DNA of 64,000 nucleotides from Pseudoxanthobacter soli DSM 19599 (GCF_900148505.1 NZ_FRXO01000001.1:796414-860413), one strand, 5' to 3'. Positions 34,825-43,369 are shown, counted from the first letter of the stretch. Numbers and translations are program-made. The notes: generated by a model from the letters alone, not told the origin.

Positions 34825-36873
34825 TCAGATCTCCAATCCCTTCTGCCGCCCCAATTGCCACGACACCGATCCGCCACGGACGATGCCCGACACCTCGCGA
34901 CCAAGCTGGCGGTCGATGACCGGCCGCCACGGGACGAGTGTGAACTCGTGAGACTTCTCGACGATCGCGAACTTGCCGCTCGATAGCTGCACCGCTCCGG
35001 TGAAGGTGCCGCTGACGGTCTCGCCATCGGCGGCGGCCCGGAACGGCAGGGCCTTCTTCGCTGCCACCTCCTCGCCGACACGGGCAACCTCGCGCTCCTG
35101 AAGCGTGGCGATCAGGTTGCGCCGATAGGCGACGTGGCCATCGGATTGACGGACAGCGTCACCGTGATCGATCAGCGCCTCGCGCCGGCGCGCCATCGCC
35201 TCGTGCACCTGGTTGCCAAATCCTGACGACGACAGATCGGACACGCCCACACCGACCAGCCGTCGGTCGAGCCACGTCGCGCCGTCCGATCCGATCTGGC
35301 GTTCGAGGTCGAAGGTAGAGAGGACGCGGATATTGACGCGGGCGTTGCTGCCCGCATCATGGGCGGCGGCGCGCGCCTCGAAATCTTCCGGGATGCGCCA
35401 ATGATCGGCGTCGATCCGCTCGGTGATCCCGGCGCGGCGCAATGCCTCCAGCCGACTGACATGGGCATCGACGAACCCCTCATAGTCACCGTTCGGCACA
35501 CGCCCCTCGAACCGAGCCTGTTCCAGATGGCTGCTCGGCCGATAGAGGCCGTCCTCGGCCATGGCGGCGATGGCGCGATCGGATGGACGGCCGGTGCTCT
35601 CCGGCGGCCCGATCTCGATGATGCTGCCGAAGCGGGCGTCCTCGACCCGCGCCGGGTCGACACCGGAGACATGGTGCGTGCATCCGTCGATGCCATCGAC
35701 CAGTAGCGTCAGGTTCTCACCCAACTCGTCGCTGAGATGCTTGTCGATGACGCGGCCGACGATCAGCATCGTGGGCGCGGCGGCGTGAATCTGGAAGCTC
35801 ATCGGGTCGCGTTCGGTACCCTCGGCCCGGAGTGCCTTCTGCATGGTGCGGATGATCTCGCCTCGCTCGCCCATCTCGCGCAAGGTGGGCTCCAGCCTCT
35901 CGCTCAACTCCCAGACGCCCGGCGCATGCTCAGTGGCAAGGCCCATGTCGCCGAGCTTGCCAAGACGGCGCAGGCGCATCGTACGATCGGCCTGGCCACG
36001 CAAATCGTCCGGCCCGTATCGGAGGTCAAGCAAACGGTCTTCGGCTTCGGCGATCATCGCCCGGTCGATGCGGGTGAGCCGATCTTGGTCGATCTCCACC
36101 ATGAGTTTGCGGCGCTGCTCGATCTCGGTGACGGGGCCGAGTTCCAGCGTCGCCAGTTCGGTTGCCCGCTCGCGGACACCATTGGCGAGATAGTCGCCAT
36201 TAATGACGAGATCCTCGCCGAGCGCATCGCGACCGTTGACGATGACATGGACATGCGGGTGGCCGGTGTTGTGGTGATTGACCGCGACCCAATCGAGCTT
36301 CGTGCCAAGGTCGGTTTCGAGCCTTCCCATCAGCTCGCGGGTGTAGCCGGTCAGGTCGGCAAGCTCGGTGGCGTCTTCCGGTGAAATGATGAACCGGAAC
36401 TGGTGGCGGTCGTCTTGGCCGCGATCGAGGAAAGCGTCGCCATCTGCGCGACCCTCCGTCGCCGAATAGAGCCGGCCTCGCTCACCATCGCGCGATGTGC
36501 CGTCGCGCTGGATATAGCGCAGGTGCGCGGCGGCCTTTCCGCTCTTGCCCGCGCCCCGGACAGAACGGGATTTGACGATGACGCGGCGGCTGCCGGGCTG
36601 GCGGTGGCTCCAGCCGTTCGACAGGTTGCGGGCGCGCACGAAGGATGCGCCGCGACCACGCTGCACGCCTCGGCCGGAGGCGACAACACGCGTGCCCTTC
36701 GCTGCGTAACCGGGACCGCCCCCCTTCGCCGATCGGCTTCGGCCGGACGCCGCCTGTTGCTGGCGCGTGGCCTTCCGCACCTTGCTGAGGAAGCTCTTGG
36801 CCTGTCCCGATTTCCCACCGTTGGATCGGACGCGGCCGGGCTTTGGCCGGAAATAATAGTCGTCTTCCCTCAT
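34825..36873 (-). CDS. Relaxase TraI/RlxS-like with DUF3363
   Basis: 682 residues from the ATG at 36873 (MREDDYYFRPKPG); the longer frame covers the presumed oriT region. A basic Ser/Gly/Arg-rich N-terminus is followed by the VirD2/TraI-type relaxase domain: HLRYIQRDG with candidate nucleophile Tyr near 120, and the metal-binding motif HNTGHPHVHV at 201-210. The C-terminal half is DUF3363, usual for this ICE family. It would nick oriT, stay linked to the 5' end and lead the strand to TraG. It is convergent with the cargo LysR gene. Confidence 0.94.
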   Translation of the reverse strand: MREDDYYFRPKPGRVRSNGGKSGQAKSFLSKVRKATRQQQAASGRSRSAKGGGPGYAAKGTRVVASGRGVQRGRGASFVRARNLSNGWSHRQPGSRRVIVKSRSVRGAGKSGKAAAHLRYIQRDGTSRDGERGRLYSATEGRADGDAFLDRGQDDRHQFRFIISPEDATELADLTGYTRELMGRLETDLGTKLDWVAVNHHNTGHPHVHVIVNGRDALGEDLVINGDYLANGVRERATELATLELGPVTEIEQRRKLMVEIDQDRLTRIDRAMIAEAEDRLLDLRYGPDDLRGQADRTMRLRRLGKLGDMGLATEHAPGVWELSERLEPTLREMGERGEIIRTMQKALRAEGTERDPMSFQIHAAAPTMLIVGRVIDKHLSDELGENLTLLVDGIDGCTHHVSGVDPARVEDARFGSIIEIGPPESTGRPSDRAIAAMAEDGLYRPSSHLEQARFEGRVPNGDYEGFVDAHVSRLEALRRAGITERIDADHWRIPEDFEARAAAHDAGSNARVNIRVLSTFDLERQIGSDGATWLDRRLVGVGVSDLSSSGFGNQVHEAMARRREALIDHGDAVRQSDGHVAYRRNLIATLQEREVARVGEEVAAKKALPFRAAADGETVSGTFTGAVQLSSGKFAIVEKSHEFTLVPWRPVIDRQLGREVSGIVRGGSVSWQLGRQKGLEI

Positions 36874-37047
36874 GGCCGCCGATCCACCCGAAATCGGCGG
36901 CTTCGGGCAAGAGTGCTGCGAGAAACGCCGTATATTCTGGCTTTTCCGCGCCTCGCGGCACCATGGCGGTCCGGCGACGGTGCCGCCCCAAACAGTGTGC
37001 AGACAAGGGCTTGCCCTGCGGATCGGACCCATGGGGTGCCGCCCGCT
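36874..37047. other. Candidate oriT region upstream of the relaxase gene
   Basis: This 174-base gap between the relaxase start and the lytic transglycosylase stop is rich in symmetry: CCGCCGAT (36876-36883) and ATCGGCGG (36893-36900), and GGCACC/GGTGCC flanking 16 bases farther on. In related ICEs oriT lies just upstream of rlxS. No nic consensus can be recognised by eye, so this is a positional proposal. Confidence 0.35.
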
Positions 37048-38046
37048 TTAATCTTGCCCTCCCGCCTGCCTTTCCGTTCTGCCCCTCCTCTCCAAAGATG
37101 TGACTGACGCCAGCCCCATCCTCTGCACACTGAAGTCGCTTGCGCATCCGGCTCGACCGCGAGCCTCATGGCTGCCGCCCCGTGCCACTCGCGCGACGAA
37201 CAGCCCGACCGACTGCGGCACGATGGCGGAGAGATCGCGCACGGTGTTCGCCTGCGGAGCGTCGTTCTTGTGCTCATCTGACTGCACGGGAGGGACCGTC
37301 GCCTTGCTCAAAGGCTGCCTGATGAAAAGCGGAGCACGGGTCCAGGAAAGCGGATCGGCCGACGCGACGACGACCGCGTCGGTGGCCTCGCCGGGGCTGA
37401 CGATCGGCGCGACGGTGGCGACATAGGCGCGTGTTTCCGGTGGAAGCGGTCGGCCCTTCAGCGCCTCCTCGTAGCGCCCGGGACCGGCGTTATAGGCCGC
37501 GATCCACTCCGGCGAGCCATAGCGATCGAACAGTTCGCGGATATAGGCCGCGCCCGCCACGATGTTGTCGTGCGGGTCGTAGGGATCGCCGCCCAGGCGG
37601 TAACGCACACGCAGCTCGGCCCAGGTCTGCGGCATGATCTGCATCAGCCCGATCGCCCCTTTGGGCGAGGTGGCACGTGGATCACTGTCGCTCTCTGCTC
37701 GCATCACCGCGCGAATCCAGGCGGCGGGAAGCTCGAAGCGCTGTGCCGCTTCGGCGATGAGTTCGCCATAGGGATCGCGCGATGGCGGTTGGACGACAGG
37801 CAGAGTCTGCGCCAGCGCATTCACAGGAATCGTACTGCCGAACAGCAAACCTGCGAGCAGGATGATCGCCAATCGCGCGGTCGCACTCTCTCCACTGCGA
37901 CACCAGCCTGCCAGCGTGCTCGCTGCGGTCAAGGGTGTGCGCACTGCGCCGATCTTCGATCGCCCTTGACCTCCGCTGTGCGCGCCGGCCGACCGGTCGT
38001 CGAGCGGGACGAAGGGATGAGATGGGGTAATCGGCTTAGAGCCCAT
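37048..38046 (-). CDS. Lytic transglycosylase for conjugation
   Basis: 332 residues from the ATG at 38046, a basic/polar N-terminal tail, a hydrophobic segment (58-79) ending VNALAQ, then the SLT domain: IRAVMRAESDSDP with catalytic Glu about 118, GAIGLMQIMPQTW, and IAAYNAGPGRYEEAL. It opens peptidoglycan for the mating channel. The unusually long tail before the signal and the IS element only a few bases upstream suggest that the original start region may have been altered by the insertion. Confidence 0.9.
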   Translation of the reverse strand: MGSKPITPSHPFVPLDDRSAGAHSGGQGRSKIGAVRTPLTAASTLAGWCRSGESATARLAIILLAGLLFGSTIPVNALAQTLPVVQPPSRDPYGELIAEAAQRFELPAAWIRAVMRAESDSDPRATSPKGAIGLMQIMPQTWAELRVRYRLGGDPYDPHDNIVAGAAYIRELFDRYGSPEWIAAYNAGPGRYEEALKGRPLPPETRAYVATVAPIVSPGEATDAVVVASADPLSWTRAPLFIRQPLSKATVPPVQSDEHKNDAPQANTVRDLSAIVPQSVGLFVARVARGGSHEARGRAGCASDFSVQRMGLASVTSLERRGRTERQAGGQD

Positions 38047-38139
38047 TTTCCCCGGAATGGAGGAAGGTGTTGCGCTTCCAGTCGATGGTAGACGTGGTCT
38101 GTATTGCCCAGCCACAAGCATCAGGAAAGGAAGCGCAAC

Positions 38140-39180
38140 ATGAAGCATTATGCCGGTCTGGACGTATCCGTGAAAGAGACCTCGGTGTGTATTGTCGACG
38201 AGACGGGTGAGATTTGCCGGGAGCGAAAGGTCGTCAGTCATCCCGATGACCTCATCGAACTGCTGTGTGACCCTCGATGGAATCTGGAGCGGATCGGCCT
38301 TGAAGCGGGGCCGCTGTCGCAATGGCTCTACGAGGGCCTGGCGCGCGCCGGCCTGCCGGTGATCTGCATCGAGACCCGCCACACCAAGGCGTTTCTCAAG
38401 GCCATTCCGAACAAAACCGACCGCAACGATGCGCGTGGGATTGCCCAGATGATGCGTGTCCATCTGTTCAGGCCGGTGCATGTGAAGACGCTGACGAGCC
38501 AGAAGCGCCGCGCCCTGCTGACGGCCCGCACGCTGCTGCAAGGAAAGGCGATCGCCATCGAGAACGACCTTCGCGGACTGCTGCGGAACTTCGGGCTGAA
38601 GGTCGGCATGGTCGGAAAGGTCAAATACGAGGATCGTATCCGCGAACTGACCGAGGGTATGCCGGAGCTGGCCGAGATCGTGGAGCCGCTTCTCGCCGCG
38701 CGCCAAAAGCTGCGGGAAGAATTTGCAAAGCTGGATCGTAAAGTGCGGGAGGAAGTCAGAACCGATCCGGTTTGCCGGCGGCTGATGACGGTGCCCGGCG
38801 TTGGTGCGATCGTGGCGCTGGCCTATGCGGCGACCATCGATATTCCGGCCCGCTTCCGCAGCTCCCGGTCGGTAGGAGCCGTGCTCGGATTGACCCCGGT
38901 CCTCAACCAGTCGGGCGAAAGCAACCGCAGGGGCCGCGTCTCGCGATGTGGCGACGGGATGCTGCGCAGCCTGCTCTACGAAGCCGCGCAGGTCTTGCTG
39001 ATCCGTGTCCGGAAATGGTCCTGGCTGAAAGCCTGGGCGATGAACGTCGCAAAGCGACGTGGGCTGCAAAAGGCCATCGTGGCGTTGGCCCGCCGGCTTG
39101 CCGTGATCCTGCACCGGATCTGGAGTGACGGAACCGAGTTCCACTGGACACGGGAGGATGCGATAGCAATTGCAGCATAA
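38140..39180 (+). CDS. IS110-family transposase
   Basis: 346 residues from the ATG at 38140, preceded by AGGAAAGGAA. The N-terminal DEDD RuvC-like domain starts YAGLDVSVKETSVCIVD (Asp near 8), with LEAG near 61 and NKTDRNDARGIAQMM near 100. The C-terminal transposase_20 domain has LMTVPGVGAIVAL, then GAVLGLTP and GDGMLRSLLYEAA with the presumed catalytic Ser. The gene is intact and of normal length, so the element could be active. Transposition by this family uses a guide (bridge/seek) RNA made from the element. Confidence 0.93.
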   Translation: MKHYAGLDVSVKETSVCIVDETGEICRERKVVSHPDDLIELLCDPRWNLERIGLEAGPLSQWLYEGLARAGLPVICIETRHTKAFLKAIPNKTDRNDARGIAQMMRVHLFRPVHVKTLTSQKRRALLTARTLLQGKAIAIENDLRGLLRNFGLKVGMVGKVKYEDRIRELTEGMPELAEIVEPLLAARQKLREEFAKLDRKVREEVRTDPVCRRLMTVPGVGAIVALAYAATIDIPARFRSSRSVGAVLGLTPVLNQSGESNRRGRVSRCGDGMLRSLLYEAAQVLLIRVRKWSWLKAWAMNVAKRRGLQKAIVALARRLAVILHRIWSDGTEFHWTREDAIAIAA

Positions 39181-39185
39181 GCATC

Positions 39186-39291
39186 GCTCTTCGAAGAGCA
39201 TGTAAAGTTCCGCCTCGCGGCGGAAGACGTCCTTCGCGGACGGTGGGTGATGTGAGTTCGGGAAAGCCGTTATTCGATAGCGCCATGCGCT
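39186..39291 (+). ncRNA. Structured non-coding end of the IS110 element, guide-RNA candidate
   Basis: Four short hairpins follow directly after the transposase stop: GCTCTTCGAAGAGC (39186-39199), TTCCGCC/GGCGGAA (39208-39225), CGTCC/GGACG (39228-39242) and AGCGC/GCGCT (39279-39291). IS110/IS1111 elements encode target-selecting bridge or seek RNAs in a non-coding end, so this dense structure is a good candidate. The upstream gap with its 11-base dyad is the alternative location. Confidence 0.4.
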
Positions 39292-39529
39292 GTCAGGATG
39301 CGGATGAGATTGGGCCATGTCACTCTTCTGACCCCATGGAGGGAGGGCTATACGCCGATCCCGGAGAGAAGCGCGGGCCGCGAAAAGACGTTGAACGCCG
39401 CGCCGGTTGAACAGATCGATTGTGGTTGACCCCACCACGCCGATTAGAGAAGACGGCTTTTCCGCGAACAAAGGGATGGCCGATCGCAAGGAGATGGCAC
39501 AGGCGCGCAGGCTGACGGATCGCATGAGG

Positions 39530-39865
39530 TCACTCCCGCTCACCGCGCTTCGGGGCACGGTTCCAATGCAGCGACCAGGACGCGCCACCGTCATCGTTCC
39601 GAAACAGGTTGGCGCGGATCGGTTGCGGCAAGGCGGGATCGTCGATGACGAGCGCGATGTAGTCCCCGGCCCGTTCGCCGGTGCGCTTCCAGCCAGCGCC
39701 GATCTCCGGCCCTTCCTCGTTGCCGTTGTGGACGCGGTAGTCCGGCGCGTTGTCGGCATCGGACGGCTCTGCTGGAATGATGGTGATCTCGCGGAAGAGC
39801 GTGAAGGTATGGACGCGCCCGACAAAGCCGGTGGGTTCGCGCGTGAACTCGCCAATCTGTGGCAT
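39530..39865 (-). CDS. DUF736 protein (first copy)
   Basis: 111 residues: IGEFTREPTGFVGRVHTFTL at the start and DYRVHNGNEEGPEIGAGWKRTGERAGDYI in the middle are the DUF736 pattern, a small beta-rich protein found in nearly all ICEs of this type upstream of the lytic transglycosylase. Role unknown. It is separated from its usual downstream partner by the IS110 element. Confidence 0.9.
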   Translation of the reverse strand: MPQIGEFTREPTGFVGRVHTFTLFREITIIPAEPSDADNAPDYRVHNGNEEGPEIGAGWKRTGERAGDYIALVIDDPALPQPIRANLFRNDDGGASWSLHWNRAPKRGERE

Positions 39866-39910
39866 GTAGAACCTCCATGAACTGGTGGTGGGATGAAGGT
39901 GGTGCGGCGC

Positions 39911-40456
39911 TCACCGTGTCGGGGCACGCCAGACGAAATGGCCGTCGCCCTCCTCGTCGGTGTAGATCGGCGTCGCCGTGCCGATGACGGCGCGCGCTGG
40001 GATCGGGCCGAAGTAGCGGCCGTCCAGACTGTCGGGCACATCCGGGTTCATCAGGAAGAACTCGTCTTGCGCGACCGTCCGGCACCCCTGCCAGACCGGC
40101 AGGTCGCGGCCCGCGCGGTCGCGATCGAGCGCGTCACCGAGCGGCACATGATCGACCGTGATGGTGCGCCCGGTGCGACAGACTTCGTGTCCTGGCAGGG
40201 CCATGATGCGCTTCAACAGCGGCACGCCGCGGCCGATATAGCCGCGCTCCACCATGAAGTCGGCGAGCGCTTTATCAGGAAGCACAGCAACAAGATCTCC
40301 GACCTCCAGGTCCGGCGCCGGGGCGAGAGCGTAGAGGCCAATCGGAACACTCGCGGATGCGTTCCAGACGAGGCGCAACGGTGTGGGAATGAACGATGCG
40401 ACGGCAACGCCCATCACGGAGAAGTACGTCGCCATGACGTAGCCGAACCGGGTCAT
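39911..40456 (-). CDS. traF: Conjugal transfer signal peptidase TraF (S26)
   Basis: 181 residues with an N-terminal membrane segment (about 6-25). NASASVPIGLY places the catalytic Ser at residue 36 and LLKRIMALPG the general-base Lys at residue 82, both as in TraF/S26 peptidases. It matures the TrbC pilin in the periplasm. The start overlaps the DUF2840 stop by ATGA. Confidence 0.94.
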   Translation of the reverse strand: MTRFGYVMATYFSVMGVAVASFIPTPLRLVWNASASVPIGLYALAPAPDLEVGDLVAVLPDKALADFMVERGYIGRGVPLLKRIMALPGHEVCRTGRTITVDHVPLGDALDRDRAGRDLPVWQGCRTVAQDEFFLMNPDVPDSLDGRYFGPIPARAVIGTATPIYTDEEGDGHFVWRAPTR

Positions 40457-40974
40457 GGTTCGGCCCTCCGGCGCAACAGAAACGCCTGGTGCTGATCGAC
40501 GGTGTAGGCGCGCGGCTCGTGCCCGACGGTCAAACGGTTGTGGGCGTGCCGCCAGTGATCGGGCGACACCTCGGTGGCGTCGATGCCGATCGCCTCGACA
40601 GCATCGATGTGCTGAAGGACGCGCTCGACCTTCGGCCAGCCCTCGATCCTGAGCAGGATCTCGCCGCCGGGACGCACGAAGGGCAGCGTCTGGAACGGTT
40701 CGCCCGGCACCACCGCACGTACGATGTCGATCCGTGACGTGATCGTGCCGAAGTCATTCGACGCCCACCGCACGAAGGCGAAAACGCTGCCGGGTCGATA
40801 GAAAAAGACACGCCGACGGCGGTCGAGCACCTGTTCGCGCACCTTGTCGCCGAACCTGATCCAGTTCTCGAGCCGCTTCTCGATGTGCGTCAGTTCGACT
40901 TGGGTGAAAGCGTCGGCGGACAGGGTGCGCGGTGCGATACCGCCATGTGAACGGGAAGCGGTGGCACCGGTCAT
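40453..40974 (-). CDS. DUF2840 protein
   Basis: 173 residues; FTQVELTHIEKRLENWIRFG and RVFFYRPGSVFAFVRWASNDFGT are recognisable DUF2840 blocks, a family known only from this position between traF and the RHH/ParA genes of ICEs. Function unknown. Both neighbours overlap it by ATGA. Confidence 0.88.
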   Translation of the reverse strand: MTGATASRSHGGIAPRTLSADAFTQVELTHIEKRLENWIRFGDKVREQVLDRRRRVFFYRPGSVFAFVRWASNDFGTITSRIDIVRAVVPGEPFQTLPFVRPGGEILLRIEGWPKVERVLQHIDAVEAIGIDATEVSPDHWRHAHNRLTVGHEPRAYTVDQHQAFLLRRRAEP

Positions 40975-41222
40975 GGGCGATCTCCATCGGTGGTCGGCGG
41001 GAATTCGCGCGCGAGCAGATCGCGCAGCATGTCGGCGACGGTGATGCCGCGCTGAAAGGCGACGATCTTGATGCGACCACGCAGTGAGGGCGTGATGTCG
41101 ATGGTCAGCCGCGCGGTGAAGCGGGCCGCCTCGTCGGTACGCGGCGCGTCGGCCGCCTTGATCCAGCTTTCCGGGTCGGCGGGCCGGGCGGCAAAGCGGC
41201 GACGGATCGGGTGCGCGCTCAT
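40971..41222 (-). CDS. Ribbon-helix-helix protein next to ParA
   Basis: 83 residues; ARFTARLTIDITPSLRGRIKIVAFQRGITVADMLRDLLAREF is a ribbon-helix-helix fold preceded by a basic arm. In plasmids and ICEs such a protein is the centromere-binding partner of a ParA ATPase, and here it overlaps the parA stop by ATGA, so it is probably the ParB-equivalent. Confidence 0.82.
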   Translation of the reverse strand: MSAHPIRRRFAARPADPESWIKAADAPRTDEAARFTARLTIDITPSLRGRIKIVAFQRGITVADMLRDLLAREFPPTTDGDRP

Positions 41223-41872
41223 GGCAGTGCCTTTCCCGTGATCAGCCGTCCGATCTCTGCAGCGAGTGCCGCGATCTCGCGCGCGGCCTGACTGTCGGGG
41301 TCGATTTCGGAGGCGAGCCGACCGGACTGTGCGGCATCGGCGAAAACGACGCGCTGGCCGATGGTCGTCGCCAGCACCGGCGGGTCATGATCGGCGAGCG
41401 TCTCGGCGGTCTCGCGGGCGATGACGGTGCGCGCGCCGCAGCGGTTGAGCACGAAGCGTGCCGCCAAGGCCGGCCGGTAGATGCGCGCTTCGGCGACGAG
41501 CGCCAGCATCTCGGCCGAGGCCCAACCGTCGAACGGCGATGGCTGCACCGGGATCAGCACCACGTCGGCGGCCAGCAACGCGGACCGCATCAACCCGGCG
41601 ATGCGCGGCGGCCCATCTATGACGATGTGATCGGCGTGGCGTGCGAGTTCGGGCGCTTCCCGGTGCAAGGTATCGCGCGCCAGACCGACGACGCCGAACA
41701 GCCGGATGCCGTTCTCACGCGCCCGTTGCTGCGACCAATCCAGCGCCGAACCCTGCGGATCGGCGTCGATGAGGGTCACGCGCTTGCCCCTCCCGGCCCA
41801 TTCACCGGCGAGATGCAGCGCCAGCGTCGTCTTGCCGACGCCGCCCTTCTGATTGAGGAGCGCGACGATCAT
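41219..41872 (-). CDS. parA: ParA-family partition ATPase
   Basis: 217 residues. Deviant Walker A NQKGGVGKTT at 7-16, DADPQGSALDW at about 39-49 (Walker A'), and VIDGPPRIAGLM (Walker B). It is the short ParA type without an N-terminal DNA-binding domain. It would position or stabilise the excised element before transfer. Coupled by ATGA to repA upstream and to the RHH gene downstream. Confidence 0.94.
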   Translation of the reverse strand: MIVALLNQKGGVGKTTLALHLAGEWAGRGKRVTLIDADPQGSALDWSQQRARENGIRLFGVVGLARDTLHREAPELARHADHIVIDGPPRIAGLMRSALLAADVVLIPVQPSPFDGWASAEMLALVAEARIYRPALAARFVLNRCGARTVIARETAETLADHDPPVLATTIGQRVVFADAAQSGRLASEIDPDSQAAREIAALAAEIGRLITGKALP

Positions 41873-42939
41873 GGCGTCCGCCTTCCGGCGGCACCGGCAC
41901 CACGGCCGCGTTTCGCGCGCGCCAACAAGGAAGAGCTAGATTCTCTGTTAGACTCTAGGTTAGCGGTCGGATTTCGCGTTTCAGGCCAGAGTGTTAACTG
42001 CGGTCTGTGCGCCCGATCTGCCGACAGGCCTGCGCCTGATGTGCCGACACCCGTTGCGCCCGATCTGCCGATGCCGTTCACAGGCTCATCCACAGGCACT
42101 GTGAATTGTTGGACGGGCCGTATACGGAGCAACTCACGCCGCCCCTCGCGTTCGATCGACAGGCGATATCCAGGCAAAGGCTGGCGGATGGTGATACGGC
42201 GCAGATCGAGCGCGAAATCGGAAAAGCGCGCGAGGCTGCCGGATTTGGCGTGGAGATGGGTAATCTCGAACAGCCAGCCGTGTCGCTGGTGGCCGGCGTG
42301 CTTGCGCGCGACGCGATAGAGCCAGCGCTCGATACCGCCGGTCAGGCGGAAATAGTCCGGGTCGATGGTCAGCACCAGTGAGCGGTCGACGACCCCGTTG
42401 TAAAACCACTCGGGCAGAACAAATTCCATGCCCTCGACGCGGCCCTCGCGCGTCGTCATCTCTTCCCATTCGTTGATCCAGGAGAATTGTCGACGGCGCC
42501 ATTGCGCGCCGTTGCGGATCGTTGTGGCGATGACGGTCGATTGCAGCCGTGCCAGCGAGGCCTTCAGGAGAAGGTACTGCTGGTTTCCGGTTGGACGGCC
42601 GACACCCCGCAGGAGCTGGTAGGGCGTGAAGCGAAAGAAGCGCGAGGTACGGAGACCATGGTTCTCGGCCGCGACGATCTGCGAGGCGGCCCAGATCAGC
42701 ACATCGGCGTCCCATATCGTCGCCATGCCGTGTTCGGGCATCCCCAGCACCTGCACCTCGACATCGGCGGCCTTGTAGAGGATCGGCTTGACGCGCGGCG
42801 TCTTCGACAACGAGAAGAACGGCCGTTCCATGAGATCGCGCTGATCGCGCGGGCTGGCATCGCCGCTGGCGACCACGAAGGGATCGAGCCGTTGGCGCTC
42901 GCTCCCGTGCTTACCGTCTTGTCGAGAAGCACCGCTCAT
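41869..42939 (-). CDS. repA: Replication initiator protein A
   Basis: 356 residues. RDLMERPFFSLSKTPRVKPILYKA followed by IWDADVLIWAASQI and RFFRFTPYQLLRGVGR is the RepA_N-like initiator typical of these ICEs. The C-terminal 90 residues are low complexity (GIGRSGATGVGTSGAG...) and are encoded by DNA carrying three iteron-like repeats and a DnaA-box-like site. Replication of the excised circle is the likely role. The start follows the excisionase-like gene with no spacer. Confidence 0.9.
   Translation of the reverse strand: MSGASRQDGKHGSERQRLDPFVVASGDASPRDQRDLMERPFFSLSKTPRVKPILYKAADVEVQVLGMPEHGMATIWDADVLIWAASQIVAAENHGLRTSRFFRFTPYQLLRGVGRPTGNQQYLLLKASLARLQSTVIATTIRNGAQWRRRQFSWINEWEEMTTREGRVEGMEFVLPEWFYNGVVDRSLVLTIDPDYFRLTGGIERWLYRVARKHAGHQRHGWLFEITHLHAKSGSLARFSDFALDLRRITIRQPLPGYRLSIEREGRRELLRIRPVQQFTVPVDEPVNGIGRSGATGVGTSGAGLSADRAHRPQLTLWPETRNPTANLESNRESSSSLLARAKRGRGAGAAGRRTP
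42008..42094 (-). repeat. Three iteron-like repeats and a DnaA-like box inside repA
   Basis: Copies of an 18-base unit, TGCGCCCGATCTGCCGAC and close variants, lie at 42008-42025, 42031-42048 and 42055-42072, spaced 23 and 24 bases, about two helical turns. TCATCCACA at 42086-42094 differs from the E. coli DnaA box TTATCCACA at one base. Together they look like an origin embedded in the repA coding sequence, although the repeats could also be simple coding repeats. Confidence 0.5.
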
Positions 42940-43209
42940 TCAGCGTGCTCCCCGTTCGGCGGGCGTCAGAGGGCGTGCCGGGAAGACCCGGCCGGCATTC
43001 TGATCCGTGGTGGATTTGCGCGCGCCAATGGCTGTCCAGGCTTGCAGGTCTTCGAGCGCGTAGATGACGCGCCCGCCGATCTTGCGGTAGGTCGGGCCGG
43101 TGCCATAGGTGCGATGCTTTTCCAGCGTCCGCAGTGAAATGCCGAGGAAACGCGCCGCGTCGGGCGTGCGTAGAAAACGCGGCGGCAACCCCGTCTTCGG
43201 GTCGAGCAT
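42940..43209 (-). CDS. Excisionase-like HTH protein (AlpA/RdfS-like)
   Basis: 89 residues with a MerR-type winged helix: LRTPDAARFLGISLRTLEKHR then GPTYRKIGGRVIYALEDLQAW. Such HTH_17 proteins include recombination directionality factors. In ICEMlSymR7A rdfS is the excisionase gene, is activated by FseA and heads the operon containing traF. Here the gene lies directly downstream of the FseA-like frames and at the head of the repA-parA-traF operon, so the RdfS role fits well. Confidence 0.8.
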   Translation of the reverse strand: MLDPKTGLPPRFLRTPDAARFLGISLRTLEKHRTYGTGPTYRKIGGRVIYALEDLQAWTAIGARKSTTDQNAGRVFPARPLTPAERGAR

Positions 43210-43295
43210 GATCGGGCCTCCGGGTCGGTTCGGATGACTGCCGGTGACGGCAGCGGGTCATGGCGAACCGTGGCGGAGGAACGGCGGCTTGCAGC

Positions 43296-43327
43296 GTGCC
43301 GGAATCAGGGGGGTGCGATTCCGGCAC
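43296..43327. promoter_or_regulatory. Perfect 11-bp hairpin between fseA-like and rdfS-like genes
   Basis: GTGCCGGAATC (43296-43306) and GATTCCGGCAC (43317-43327) form a perfect stem around a 10-base loop in the 160-base gap. No T-run follows on the minus strand. It may be an attenuator, a weak terminator or the binding site through which an FseA-like activator switches on rdfS. Confidence 0.45.
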
Positions 43328-43369
43328 CCCAAGAAAGCAAGAATGATGATGATGATCGAACGGGAGCGT

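Larger units (their letters stand above)
38050..39330 (+). mobile_element. IS110-family insertion sequence, approximate limits
   Basis: The transposase gene plus flanking non-coding DNA (about 90 bases upstream, at least 110 downstream) interrupt the lytic transglycosylase-DUF736 backbone. IS110 elements lack conventional terminal repeats and obvious target duplications, so the ends cannot be fixed by eye. An 11-base inverted pair, GTTGCGCTTCC at 38069-38079 and GGAAGCGCAAC at 38129-38139, lies just before the start codon. The stretch 39292-39529 after the element contains no complete gene; it may hold displaced backbone DNA. Confidence 0.75.

Noticed and set aside
37048..40041. A 997-residue open frame covering IS110, DUF736 and the lytic transglycosylase
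   Set aside because: It is the transglycosylase frame continuing by chance through the antisense of the IS110 transposase and out of frame through DUF736.
41219..41872. ParA as partner of the large ParB-like protein at 49.7-51.7 kb
   Set aside because: The ParA gene is coupled to a small ribbon-helix-helix gene, the usual partner of short ParA proteins. The ParB-like protein is 8 kb away beside DUF2958 and belongs to a different ICE family.
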